In this document: one piece after another, positions 35,873 to 43,996 of the stretch
How the letters are laid out: every line of letters starts with the position of its first letter
Position numbering within the stretch: the stretch's first letter is position 1
DNA from: Gottfriedia acidiceleris
GTDB lineage: Bacteria > Bacillota > Bacilli > Bacillales > Bacillaceae_G
DNA length: 64,000 nucleotides
Direction: 5' to 3'
Assembly: GCF_004138285.1 (NCBI RefSeq)
Contig: NZ_SCFN01000001.1
Location: 496,001 to 560,000, forward strand
Notes under the pieces: model-generated
Databases searched by the model: none
What the model was told of the DNA's origin: nothing
Seen by the model: the letters and a program-made list of their open reading frames with translations, nothing else
Position numbers and translations under genes: made by a program

Positions 35873-36222
35873 TACTCGTTTTCTTCAACATACTCCAGAA
35901 ATAAATCTTGTAAATCTCTATTTAAAAGTTCTGCTTTCCCGTTAATCTTAATTTCAATTTCATAGTCGTCATCAGAAATAGAAACTACTCCATCAAATAT
36001 TCCTAAAACAGTGGATACAGTATCAACCTGAACTTGTTCTATAATTTTAAAAAGCATCTTTTTATTATCATCTGTGAGCTCCGCATAGAAATTTAGTGCA
36101 TCTTTCCAATAAGGATCTGTTGCATCTTTAATTTCAGTATTAACAAATAAATCTTCATACAAAGTAAGGTCTTCCTTAACTACTATTTGATATAAATTTT
36201 TAACGAACTCTACATTGTTCAT
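35872..36222 (-). CDS. Hypothetical acidic array protein
   Basis: 116 residues, very acidic, soluble. MNNVEFVKNLYQIVVKED..DPYWKDALNFYAELTDDNKKMLFKIIEQVQVDTVSTVLGIFDGV..LNRDLQDLFLEYVEE. AAAGGAG precedes the ATG. Size, acidity and context resemble immunity proteins; I do not recognise a named family. Confidence 0.65.
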   Translation of the reverse strand: MNNVEFVKNLYQIVVKEDLTLYEDLFVNTEIKDATDPYWKDALNFYAELTDDNKKMLFKIIEQVQVDTVSTVLGIFDGVVSISDDDYEIEIKINGKAELLNRDLQDLFLEYVEENE

Positions 36223-36301
36223 GTTTGTTCTCCTTTTTCAAACTTTGTCCTCTAAATTTTATAACATTTTACCTTTTTTAACTAAAGAAATCATGACAAT
36301 T

Positions 36302-36335
36302 CTTATTCAACTAAACTGCCATTATGTTGAATAAG
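36302..36335 (-). repeat. Array palindromic repeat R8 (type B)
   Basis: Perfect arms CTTATTCAAC and GTTGAATAAG around TAAACTGCCATTAT. Outermost copy on the right; it follows, on the minus strand, the LacI pseudogene end. Confidence 0.88.
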
Positions 36336-36410
36336 AAAATCAAACCAAGTAAACGTGTCAAAACAGCAAAACATTTGTATTCTTTTAGTTTCCATTCTTC
36401 TAAAATCCTA

Positions 36411-36603
36411 TCATTCCTGCTTTCCTAGTTCACCAGTAGATTCCCTAATAACCAGTCTAGTAGGCAATAAAATTTCATGTATTGGCTCGCTGACCATTTG
36501 TCAAAGCTACATACAGATACATCATCTGGTACATTGAATCCTCTTCGGAGTAATTCAGTTTGAACTAGAAAACCAAGTCCATCATTTACACAAAAATAGG
36601 CTA
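36411..36603 (-). pseudogene. Truncated, frameshifted LacI-family regulator (C-terminal remnant)
   Basis: Minus strand reads YFCVNDGLGFLVQTELLRRG and FNVPDDVSVCSFDK, then in a second frame SEPIHEILLPTRLVIREST and GELGKQE-stop. CVND, VPDDVSV.SFD and the RES.GELG tail are typical of LacI/GalR sensor domains. The 5' side is cut off exactly where the duplicated MOSC fragment begins (36604). It may once have regulated the fructokinase-manA operon to its right. Confidence 0.8.
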
Positions 36604-36770
36604 ATGAGAATTATTTCCATGATCCAAAAAATGTTGAAGGAATTAAAACTATATTGGATATTCCTGAGTTAGCTTAGGATTGGAGAAATCGGTTAAATAA
36701 GCGTTTGGAGAGTTTAGTTTTAAATTTAAGGAAAAGGAAGTCGCTCGAGGTAGAGGGGCTCCTTTTTTAT
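36604..36770 (+). pseudogene. Right copy of the direct repeat: decayed MOSC gene 3' end
   Basis: Reads ENYFHDPKNVEGIK then TILDIPELA-stop-DWRNRLNKRLESLV, matching the last 38 residues of the intact MOSC protein, with one internal TAG and loss of the original stop. The following GGAAGTCGCTCGAG stretch matches DNA after the intact gene. Confidence 0.9.
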
Positions 36771-36851
36771 TTTGTACATGAAAAGAGTCTTATTTTTATA
36801 TAGCTTTCATAAGTATATATGGATTAAAAAATATATTTCGTCCAATAAAAT

Positions 36852-36869
36852 ATGTGAAATTAATCACAT
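36852..36869. promoter_or_regulatory. Crp/Fnr-type box TGTGA-N6-TCACA
   Basis: ATGTGA-AATTAA-TCACAT, perfect 6-bp arms. A TATATA element at 36892-36897 places a likely transcript start near 36904, about 43 bp from the box centre, close to the -41.5 position used by Fnr activators in Bacillus. Confidence 0.5.
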
Positions 36870-36977
36870 GATTTCTCTTTAAAAATGTTTCTATATACAA
36901 AAAAAGTAAGGCGAGCTTATAACTACTTTAAATAATGTAAGGTTTAATTAGTTTATTTTAACTGGAGGTAATGGCAA

Positions 36978-37850
36978 ATGTTAGGTGCAATCGAAGCAGG
37001 TGGAACAAAGTTTGTATGTGCTATCGGAGATGAAAATGGCAATTTTATTGAACGTATTCAATTCCCGACAACTGTGCCAGATGAAACGATTTCACAAGTA
37101 ATTGAATTTTTTAAGAACTATCCCATAAAAGCAATTGGTATCGGATCATTCGGTCCGATTGATGTAAACGAAGCGAGCTCTACTTACGGATCGATTACAT
37201 CAACCCCTAAATTGGCTTGGCAAGGTTTTCCTTTCGTACAAGCAATTAGTCAGCATTTTTCTGTTCCAATTGGTTTTAATACGGATGTGAATGCAGCGGC
37301 ACTAGGTGAAGCTACTTTTGGTGCAGCAAAAGGGTTAGATAGCTGTTTATATATAACAATTGGTACGGGTATAGGAGCTGGAGCTGTCGTAAATCGTAAT
37401 TTACTTCAAGGAATCACACACCCTGAAATGGGACATATATTAGTAAGACGTCATCTGAATGATGAGTTTGTAGGGAACTGTCCATACCATCGTGATTGCT
37501 TAGAAGGCTTAGCCTCTGGACCTGCAATTGAAGCGCGATGGGGGAAAATAGGTTCAAATCTGATCGATCGAAAAGAGGTTTGGGATTTAGAAGGATATTA
37601 CATTGCCCAAGCACTTATGCAATACATATTAATTCTTTCGCCTAAGAAAATCATTCTTGGTGGGGGCGTAATGAATCAAATGCAAGTTTTTGAAAGTGTT
37701 TACAAATATTTAAATGAGCTAGTTTGTGATTATGTTAGTTTACCAGAATTGAATGAGTATATAGTACCACCTGGTTTAGGTAATAACTCTGGAATTGTTG
37801 GAGCTCTTATGCTTGCACAAAATGCATTAAATAAGAATGCACTAGTTTAA
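36978..37850 (+). CDS. ROK-family fructokinase
   Basis: 290 residues. ATP/sugar motifs GAIEAGGTKFVCAIG, TIGTGIGAGAV, HPEMGHILVRRH and zinc-binding C-x-H-x-x-C (CPYHRDC) are in place, as in YdhR/GmuE/ScrK fructokinases. Phosphorylates fructose to fructose-6-phosphate. TGGAGG precedes the ATG. Paired with manA 23 bp downstream for fructose/mannose use. Confidence 0.92.
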   Translation: MLGAIEAGGTKFVCAIGDENGNFIERIQFPTTVPDETISQVIEFFKNYPIKAIGIGSFGPIDVNEASSTYGSITSTPKLAWQGFPFVQAISQHFSVPIGFNTDVNAAALGEATFGAAKGLDSCLYITIGTGIGAGAVVNRNLLQGITHPEMGHILVRRHLNDEFVGNCPYHRDCLEGLASGPAIEARWGKIGSNLIDRKEVWDLEGYYIAQALMQYILILSPKKIILGGGVMNQMQVFESVYKYLNELVCDYVSLPELNEYIVPPGLGNNSGIVGALMLAQNALNKNALV

Positions 37851-37873
37851 ATAGCCTATAGGAGGAAATTAGC

Positions 37874-38818
37874 ATGCAACCATTATTTTTAAAACCAGTA
37901 TTTAAAGAACGAATATGGGGTGGAACAGCTTTAAAATCAGATTTTAACTATAATATACCAAATGATAATACAGGTGAATGCTGGGCAATTTCAGCTCATC
38001 CTAATGGTGCATCCATTATTGAAAATGGCCCATTTGCAGGTATTGCATTAAATGAATTATGGAAAAAGCAACCGGAGTTATTTGGTCACCCAAACGAGGA
38101 AGTTTTCCCGCTATTAACGAAAATATTAGATGCAAATATGGATTTATCTGTTCAAGTACATCCTGAAGATTCTTATGCAAAAGTTAATGAAAATGGTGAT
38201 CTCGGGAAAACAGAATGTTGGTATATTCTTGACTGTAAAGAAGACGCACATATGATATTTGGCCATAATGCCAAAACAAAAGAGGAACTAATTAGCCAAA
38301 TTAAAGAAGGCGATTGGTCAGATTTACTTCGCCGAGTAAAAATTAAGCCGGGTGATTTTTTCTATGTCCCAAGTGGAACAATCCATGCATTATGTGAAGG
38401 AACTCTCGTATTAGAAACACAGCAAAGCTCTGATACAACTTATCGGGTATACGATTATGATCGAAAAGACCATGAAGGAAATTTAAGAGAGCTTCATTTA
38501 AATAAAGCAATCGATGTAACAACAGTTCCTCATCAAGAAACAGAAGTGGAATTTAAGACGGAGGAAAAAGAAAATATAAAGATTAATACATTTGTAGATT
38601 CGGAATTTTTCACCGTATATAAATGGGATATTACTGGTAAAGCTTATTTAACCTATAATGATCAATATTTACTTTTAAGTGTAATAAACGGTAATGGAAA
38701 ACTAATCCATAGCGGAGAAGAATATAATTTATCAAAAGGCTCGAACTTCATCATTCCTGTTGGATTTGGGGAATTTATTTTAGATGGTGATTGTGAAATA
38801 ATTGTTTCGCATACTTAA
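37874..38818 (+). CDS. manA: Mannose-6-phosphate isomerase, class I
   Basis: 314 residues, the short Bacillus form. Opening PLFLKPVFKERIWGG, zinc-site VQVHPEDSYA and KTECWYIL, and catalytic-site VPSGTIHAL..LETQQSSDTTYRVYDYDR. Interconverts mannose-6-phosphate and fructose-6-phosphate. AGGAGG precedes the ATG. Confidence 0.95.
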   Translation: MQPLFLKPVFKERIWGGTALKSDFNYNIPNDNTGECWAISAHPNGASIIENGPFAGIALNELWKKQPELFGHPNEEVFPLLTKILDANMDLSVQVHPEDSYAKVNENGDLGKTECWYILDCKEDAHMIFGHNAKTKEELISQIKEGDWSDLLRRVKIKPGDFFYVPSGTIHALCEGTLVLETQQSSDTTYRVYDYDRKDHEGNLRELHLNKAIDVTTVPHQETEVEFKTEEKENIKINTFVDSEFFTVYKWDITGKAYLTYNDQYLLLSVINGNGKLIHSGEEYNLSKGSNFIIPVGFGEFILDGDCEIIVSHT

Positions 38819-38859
38819 GCATTAAAGGGAAATAAAGGCATCCTTTCAGAAGATTTTCA

Positions 38860-38957
38860 AACTGAATGCAAGCTCTTGTCTTTCGAGGCGCGAAGTTACC
38901 TAAGTTGTAAATTAGCTCCGCAGATAGGGGAAGCAAAGAAGAAAACGAGCATTTGTT
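38860..38957. other. GC-richer intergenic patch between manA and hydrolase gene
   Basis: About 48% G+C over 75 bp (TCTTTCGAGGCGCGAAG.., AGCTCCGCAGATAGGGG) against a third elsewhere. A CTTTCG/CGAAG stem and GCTC/GAGC pairing are possible. No open frame. Could be a small RNA or a repeat. Confidence 0.3.
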
Positions 38958-38962
38958 AAGAA

Positions 38963-38990
38963 GAAAAGGCAGCTTATTAGCTGCCTTTTA
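38963..38990. terminator. Bidirectional terminator between manA and isochorismatase-like gene
   Basis: AAAAGGCAGCT and AGCTGCCTTTT form an 11-bp stem with a five-base loop. Confidence 0.9.
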
Positions 38991-39506
38991 AAATTCAACT
39001 TCACTAGTAGTTTTAGGCTCAGCTAACCAGCGCAGTGTCTGATTATGATGTTTAATAATTTGCTCAGCCGTAAGCTCATCTGAATTCCATGTACTATGAG
39101 CGTCCGTAACAAGTGTAACTTCATAGCCATTTCCAAAGGCGTTTCTAGTGGTAGTATCAACACAGATTTCCGTTTGAATTCCCGCCATGACTAAATGATT
39201 AATTTCCTGTTTTGTCAGCTCTTCTTTTAAATTCGTCTTAAAAAATGAGTCGGGTGTTGTTTTATGTATAATTATATCTCCATCAATTGGAGCAATATCT
39301 GACTGGATTTCCCAACCAGGTGTACCATATTCAAGTGGAGAACCTTCTTCAGAATGCTGTATATAAAATATTGGAGTATTCGTAGCCCTTGCTTTATCGA
39401 TCAATTTGTTTAGATTATTTAATAATGTTTCACCGTTATATACCGGATCAGATTCGGAGAACATAAAAGCCTGTACATCAATTACTAAAAGAGCTGTTTT
39501 TTTCAT
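38988..39506 (-). CDS. Cysteine hydrolase of the isochorismatase superfamily
   Basis: 172 residues. Catalytic triad visible: Asp in LLVIDVQ (about residue 10), Lys in HKTTPDSF, and Cys in GIQTEICVDTTTR. The cis-peptide region precedes it. Substrate is not predictable (nicotinamide, isochorismate or N-carbamoyl amides occur in the family). AAGGAGAG precedes the ATG. Confidence 0.92.
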   Translation of the reverse strand: MKKTALLVIDVQAFMFSESDPVYNGETLLNNLNKLIDKARATNTPIFYIQHSEEGSPLEYGTPGWEIQSDIAPIDGDIIIHKTTPDSFFKTNLKEELTKQEINHLVMAGIQTEICVDTTTRNAFGNGYEVTLVTDAHSTWNSDELTAEQIIKHHNQTLRWLAEPKTTSEVEF

Positions 39507-39553
39507 TTATAAATCTCTCCTTAGAAAATTGGATATTTTTTACACCTTAAAAA

Positions 39554-40438
39554 CTATTTTGCAGATAGTTGGATATCTTGCCAGCTGCTTATATCACATT
39601 GGCCAAATTCATTACTACCTGCAGCTACAACCGTGCCATCTGATTTAAGTCCGAGAGTATGTGTGCAACCCGCCGAAATCGCTACAATATCGCACCAGTC
39701 ACTTACATTACATTGGCCGTGCCTATTCAACCCCGTAGCAATGACAGAGCCATCCGATTTAAGTCCAATCGTATGATTACTACCAGCCGATATCGCTACT
39801 ATGTCGTGCCATTCGCTTACATCGCATTGACCATCCTTATTTAATCCGACAGCAACAACCGTGCCGTTCGATTTAAGCCCGACGGTATGAAGATAACCCG
39901 CCTCAACCGCCAGAATATCATGCCATTCACTTACTTTGCATTGGCCATACCGATTGTTACCTACAGTTGTGACAGAGCCATCCGATTTAAGTCCGACAGT
40001 ATGCCAGTCACCTGCCGTAATCGCCACTATGTTGTGCCAATCACTTACATTGCACTGACCATCGTTATTTCGACCTACAGCTACCACCGAACCATTTGAT
40101 TTAAGCCCGACGGAACGACGCCAACCAGCCGTAATCGCCACAATATCATGCCAGCTACTCACATTGCATTGTTCATGCTTATTCCATCCCACAGCCACAA
40201 CAGTTCCGTCTGATTTAAGTCCAATGGTATGGGAATTCCCCGTGTGGGCGTTACCCGCTGCAACCGCCAAAATATCGCGCCAATCGTTTACTTCTAGTTT
40301 GCCATATTTATTATCACCTACAGCTGTAACAGTACCATCTGATTTAAGCCCGACGGTATGACGGTAACCTGCTGCTATAGAATCTTTAGGCCAGATTTTC
40401 ACTTTTAACTCCGCTTCGTTCGGTGAACTATAATCCAT
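39554..40438 (-). CDS. RCC1-like beta-propeller repeat protein
   Basis: 294 residues made almost entirely of seven repeats of 38-44 residues: (A/S)AG..HT(V/I)GLKSDG(T/S)VVAVG.N..GQC(N/D)VS.W.DIVAI. This is the bacterial RCC1-type blade, enough for a closed seven-bladed propeller. No signal peptide, so cytoplasmic. Repeats are 60-70% alike at DNA level, and the plus-strand frames across it are shadows. Partner unknown. GGAG lies 11 bp before the ATG. Confidence 0.9.
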   Translation of the reverse strand: MDYSSPNEAELKVKIWPKDSIAAGYRHTVGLKSDGTVTAVGDNKYGKLEVNDWRDILAVAAGNAHTGNSHTIGLKSDGTVVAVGWNKHEQCNVSSWHDIVAITAGWRRSVGLKSNGSVVAVGRNNDGQCNVSDWHNIVAITAGDWHTVGLKSDGSVTTVGNNRYGQCKVSEWHDILAVEAGYLHTVGLKSNGTVVAVGLNKDGQCDVSEWHDIVAISAGSNHTIGLKSDGSVIATGLNRHGQCNVSDWCDIVAISAGCTHTLGLKSDGTVVAAGSNEFGQCDISSWQDIQLSAK

Positions 40439-40519
40439 ATTTTTATCACTCCAATAACTGACAGGATTTAAATAGTATTTCTAATTAAAAATCTTTAGAT
40501 TTAATCAAATACTTAACTT

Positions 40520-41155
40520 CTAATCTACTATCTTTAGTCCCATCAATGTTGCAAATTGAACGGCTTGATTTGATGAAACTTTACAACCATTTAAATTACT
40601 AATTGAAACTGTTAATTCATTAAAAGTAGAACTACTAATATCTATACCATTGAGAGAAGTTTGTTCAAAATTTGCTCCATCAATATTACATCTATTAAAA
40701 TCAACTTTTTTGAATTTACAATCATAAAAATCAGTACTTTTTAGAACAGAGTCTCGAAAAATTACTTTTTCTAGTTTTGAATCTCCGAATAGTGACAAAT
40801 TCAAAACAGAATTTTCAAACTGTACATTACCAATGCTAGATTCCGTAAAATTTGCGCCTAATAATTTACAATTTTTAAAGATAACTTTGTGGATGGAAGA
40901 ATTTCTCATATTGCAATTTGATAAATCACAATCTTCAAAATATACATCAGTCATACTGATATTTCTAAAATCTGTATTAGTAAATTTACAATTCTTGATG
41001 ACCGCTTTATATAAAAATACTCGATCTACAACTTCATTTTCAAAAACAGAGCCAGAGATCTCACACATTCCCAATTCTGGGTCTTCTTCATAAAAAATAT
41101 CATAAAAATTTCTAGCTATTAACTCTTTGGGGATAGTAGGTGTATCGATTTTCAT
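40520..41155 (-). CDS. Pentapeptide-repeat protein
   Basis: 211 residues. About 25 consecutive pentapeptides of the A(D/N)LXX type from residue 30 (CKFTN TDFRN ISMTD VYFED CDLSN CNMRN..) form a right-handed quadrilateral beta helix. Relatives include Qnr/MfpA gyrase-protecting proteins, but many have no known role. AGAGAGGAAT precedes the ATG. Next to the RCC1-like gene on the same strand. Confidence 0.9.
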   Translation of the reverse strand: MKIDTPTIPKELIARNFYDIFYEEDPELGMCEISGSVFENEVVDRVFLYKAVIKNCKFTNTDFRNISMTDVYFEDCDLSNCNMRNSSIHKVIFKNCKLLGANFTESSIGNVQFENSVLNLSLFGDSKLEKVIFRDSVLKSTDFYDCKFKKVDFNRCNIDGANFEQTSLNGIDISSSTFNELTVSISNLNGCKVSSNQAVQFATLMGLKIVD

Positions 41156-41447
41156 AGTGATTCCTCTCTTTAAATAAGTTGGATGAAATTTAATCCGTTT
41201 GATTAGTCACTCATTACTATAAAGATTTTTGGGTTTTAAAAAAAGACTATTAATTTTATATGGTTTGTGTACAAAATAGTTGTAAAAAAGAAGAAACTAA
41301 ATTGTCAATCAGTGGGTAAAGAAAAACTTTCTTATATTTCATCTACAATTAATTCTTAAAAATAAAAACAAAAATATCGCTTCACGCTACATACTCTTTG
41401 TTTTAAAATAGTAGAAATAATAGATACTTTGAAAAGGGGAAGAGTAG

Positions 41448-41816
41448 ATGAATATAAAAACAACAGAAGTAAATGAAAAGATAATTACAATCGCCAATGC
41501 AGATTCAGTAATACTTATGGATGAACAAAGTGCTTTAGATCTTATTATGACAATAAGTTATGATCATAAAAGTAATCGTATAGCACTTAACAAAGAAGCA
41601 ATTTCAGAAGATTTTTTCAATCTTAGTACGAAACTTGCAGGTGCGGTGCTTCAAAAGTTCGTTAACTACAATATTAAGTTTGCGATTATAGGTGACTTTT
41701 CTCGTTATACTAGTAAGGCTCTAAATGATTTCATTTATGAGTGTAATAAAGGGAATAATGTATTTTTTGTGTCATCAGAACAAGAAGCAATTGATAGTCT
41801 ATCTAAAGCAAAATAA
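41448..41816 (+). CDS. DUF4180 protein
   Basis: 122 residues. ALDLIMTISYDHKSNRIALNKEAISEDFFNLSTKLAGAVLQKF, then KFAIIGDFSRYTSKALNDFIYECNKGNNVFFV matches DUF4180, a STAS-like alpha/beta fold of unknown function. AAAAGGGG precedes the ATG. Convergent with the next gene, 3 bp between stops. Confidence 0.82.
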   Translation: MNIKTTEVNEKIITIANADSVILMDEQSALDLIMTISYDHKSNRIALNKEAISEDFFNLSTKLAGAVLQKFVNYNIKFAIIGDFSRYTSKALNDFIYECNKGNNVFFVSSEQEAIDSLSKAK

Positions 41817-41819
41817 TCA

Positions 41820-42359
41820 CTATTTTTGACAAAAGATAAAATGATCATCGTTATTCCAAACGTGGAGATGATCGGCACGATATCCACGAAGCCATAGTAC
41901 ACCGTTTATTCGTCTAATGTAAAATCCTTTCGGAAAATCTTCATCTTCAGATAGTGCCTCAGAAGCAATTGTAATCGAACCGGATGGAGCTTGATGTTGC
42001 TTTACAGAATTCCCTGAAAAACCTTCTGGTTGATCTAAATACGATAGTCTTATGTAAGGTCCTAGCTCAAGAGGGCATAATTCCAAATTTAGTTCCATCG
42101 CTTTTTTATAAATTTGAGGTGTTGTAGCTCCCTCTAAAAATCCAAGATCGCCAACTGTTAGTTCAACTGTTTGAAGGCTGTACTTTGTATTTGATACTGT
42201 CAAGTGATCATCTTTTAATAGCATCTCACCATATTCATTCATCGAGATAGATGATTGTTGTAATTTCTCGATTAACTGAGATTTCGTAAGGCCGCCAATT
42301 TCTACTACTCTAATAATAAATGGACAATTAGGGTATATTTTTTCTTTTTCAATATGCAT
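41820..42359 (-). CDS. Conserved hypothetical protein
   Basis: 179 residues, soluble. LKDDHLTVSNTKYSLQTVELTVGDLGFLEGATTPQIYKKAMELNLELCPLELGPYIRLSYLDQ and a tail GFYIRRINGVLWLRGYRADHLHVWNNDDHFIF. I have seen this in Bacillus annotations only as hypothetical protein. GGAGAG precedes the ATG. Single-gene unit. Confidence 0.75.
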   Translation of the reverse strand: MHIEKEKIYPNCPFIIRVVEIGGLTKSQLIEKLQQSSISMNEYGEMLLKDDHLTVSNTKYSLQTVELTVGDLGFLEGATTPQIYKKAMELNLELCPLELGPYIRLSYLDQPEGFSGNSVKQHQAPSGSITIASEALSEDEDFPKGFYIRRINGVLWLRGYRADHLHVWNNDDHFIFCQK

Positions 42360-42539
42360 TTTGTTCTCTCCTACAACATTTTATTGTGCTTAAACTATTC
42401 TATAGTTCTCGTTAAATTTCCTTGTTAAACTAAGAGTTAATAATAGGTATTAAATTTACATAGAAGCTTTTAATTCATATCTTGAATTTTTTGATCAACA
42501 GATGAGTAAAAATTTAAAAAGAAATTGGAGTTGATGATG

Positions 42540-43238
42540 ATGAAAACAATTGGGCTGATTGGTGGTATGAGTTGGGAGTCTTCTTTACTGTATTATCAAA
42601 TTATGAACGAACGTGTGAAAGAAAAGCTTGGCGGTCATCATTCCGCAAAAAGCTTACTGTATTCAGTCGATTTTCAAGAAATTAAAACGCTTCAGTTTGA
42701 GGATCGATGGGATGAGTTAACGAAAATAATGATTGAAATTGCTAAAAAGCTTGAGACAAGTGGAGCAGATTGTCTTGTTATTTGTACGAATACAATGCAT
42801 AAGATGGCAAAGGAAGTTGAAGAATCGGTCAAAATTCCTCTATTACATATTGCTGATGCAACTGCTAAAGAAATTGTAAATAATGAAATTAAAAAAATTG
42901 CTTTGTTAGGAACAGCATTTACAATGGAGCATGATTTTTATAAAGGAAGATTAATTGAGCAGTTTGGTTTAGATGTTATTGTCCCAAATGAAGCTGAAAG
43001 AAAACTTGTACATAATATTATTTATGAGGAACTTTGTCTTGGAATTGTGAAAGAGGAATCTAAGCAAGTTTATTTAAACATAATCGATCATTTAATTGAA
43101 CAAGGAGCGGAAGCTGTTATATTGGGATGTACTGAAATAACGATGTTAATCTCTCAGGAAAATTGCAGTATTCCTGTTTTTGATACGACAAGAATTCATG
43201 CCGAAAGTGCTGTGGATTTTGCTTTAGGTATTAAATAA
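42540..43238 (+). CDS. Aspartate/glutamate racemase family protein
   Basis: 232 residues from ATG 42540 (GGAG at 42527-42530; ATGs at 42534 and 42537 are alternatives). MKTIGLIGGMSWESS opening, first catalytic Cys in VICTNTMHK, second in ILGCTEITM. Interconverts L and D amino acids, probably aspartate. Closed by a shared terminator. Confidence 0.92.
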   Translation: MKTIGLIGGMSWESSLLYYQIMNERVKEKLGGHHSAKSLLYSVDFQEIKTLQFEDRWDELTKIMIEIAKKLETSGADCLVICTNTMHKMAKEVEESVKIPLLHIADATAKEIVNNEIKKIALLGTAFTMEHDFYKGRLIEQFGLDVIVPNEAERKLVHNIIYEELCLGIVKEESKQVYLNIIDHLIEQGAEAVILGCTEITMLISQENCSIPVFDTTRIHAESAVDFALGIK

Positions 43239-43244
43239 TAAAAG

Positions 43245-43279
43245 AAACCCACAAGGTAATTAAATTTCCTTGTGGGTTT
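43245..43279. terminator. Bidirectional terminator after racemase gene
   Basis: AAACCCACAAGG (43245-43256) and CCTTGTGGGTTT (43268-43279), perfect 12-bp stem. Confidence 0.93.
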
Positions 43280-43302
43280 TCATATTTCACCATTCAGAAC
43301 AA

Positions 43303-43812
43303 TTAACCTTCAACTTTTTGAATAATGAATAAGTTGAAGACAATATAATAGGCAAACATGATTAGCATTAGCCCAGCAGACCATCCAGAAGCCATGCTTT
43401 GTAATCTGTTAGATAAAGCATCATTTTGTAATCCATTAAGTTTTTCAATTGAATAGATATCATAAATTCGATAAACTAAGCGACCGAAGAATAGTAGTGT
43501 AACAGTACTGCTAATCCAAATATTTGTATTATAGAACCATGCTCCATTTCTATTTTCAAAATTTGTTTTGATTGAAGCGAAATAAGCAAGCCCGATTCCG
43601 ATTAAAATACCAATAACATCTGATGTTAATATAATTGGTTTTAAACCACCTTGAAATAGTATTAATGCTCCAATTATAAAGAAGATAACTGTACTTATAC
43701 GCATTCTCTTCTTATTCAATTGCTGCCATCCGATACTTCGACGGACTCTTTTAAAGATGCGATAAACTAAAAGTAAAATTATGATTCCGATAAAAATATA
43801 TTGTTGATTCAT
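43303..43812 (-). CDS. Membrane protein, CcdC/DUF1453-like
   Basis: 169 residues from ATG 43812, which has AAGGAG 7 bp upstream; the longer start at 43845 does not. Five hydrophobic segments and an RVRRSIGWQQLNKKRMRIS basic loop resemble the CcdC-like DUF1453 family. Function unknown. Divergent from the two-component operon. Confidence 0.7.
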   Translation of the reverse strand: MNQQYIFIGIIILLLVYRIFKRVRRSIGWQQLNKKRMRISTVIFFIIGALILFQGGLKPIILTSDVIGILIGIGLAYFASIKTNFENRNGAWFYNTNIWISSTVTLLFFGRLVYRIYDIYSIEKLNGLQNDALSNRLQSMASGWSAGLMLIMFAYYIVFNLFIIQKVEG

Positions 43813-43996
43813 TGTTTTTCTCCTTAATTTGTATTGTATGTTCATATGATATTCTTTTATTTATTTTGAACCGACTTCTATTTGATAGAAATTTATTCAT
43901 AAAGTCTATAACTAGAGATAGAGGAAAACAGGAAGAATATTGATTAAAATTAAAAGTGAATTTTTTTAAAGGGTAAATGAGAGGAGTAAGTTTATT

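Noticed and set aside
31600-36340. Reading the repeat array as a CRISPR
   Set aside because: The repeats are palindromic, variable in sequence and separated by 60-800 bp containing genes, not by uniform 30-40 bp spacers; no cas gene is present.
31600-36340. Calling the repeats true attC sites of a class integron
   Set aside because: There are no separate L'/L'' boxes, the elements are shorter than usual attC sites and no intI or attI is visible. Only the cassette-like layout is similar.
36355-36537. 60-codon plus-strand frame
   Set aside because: It is antisense to the LacI pseudogene, where LacI motifs are clear on the minus strand.
39659-40361. Plus-strand frames across the RCC1-like gene
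   Set aside because: Shadows of the minus-strand repeats, with no ribosome sites.
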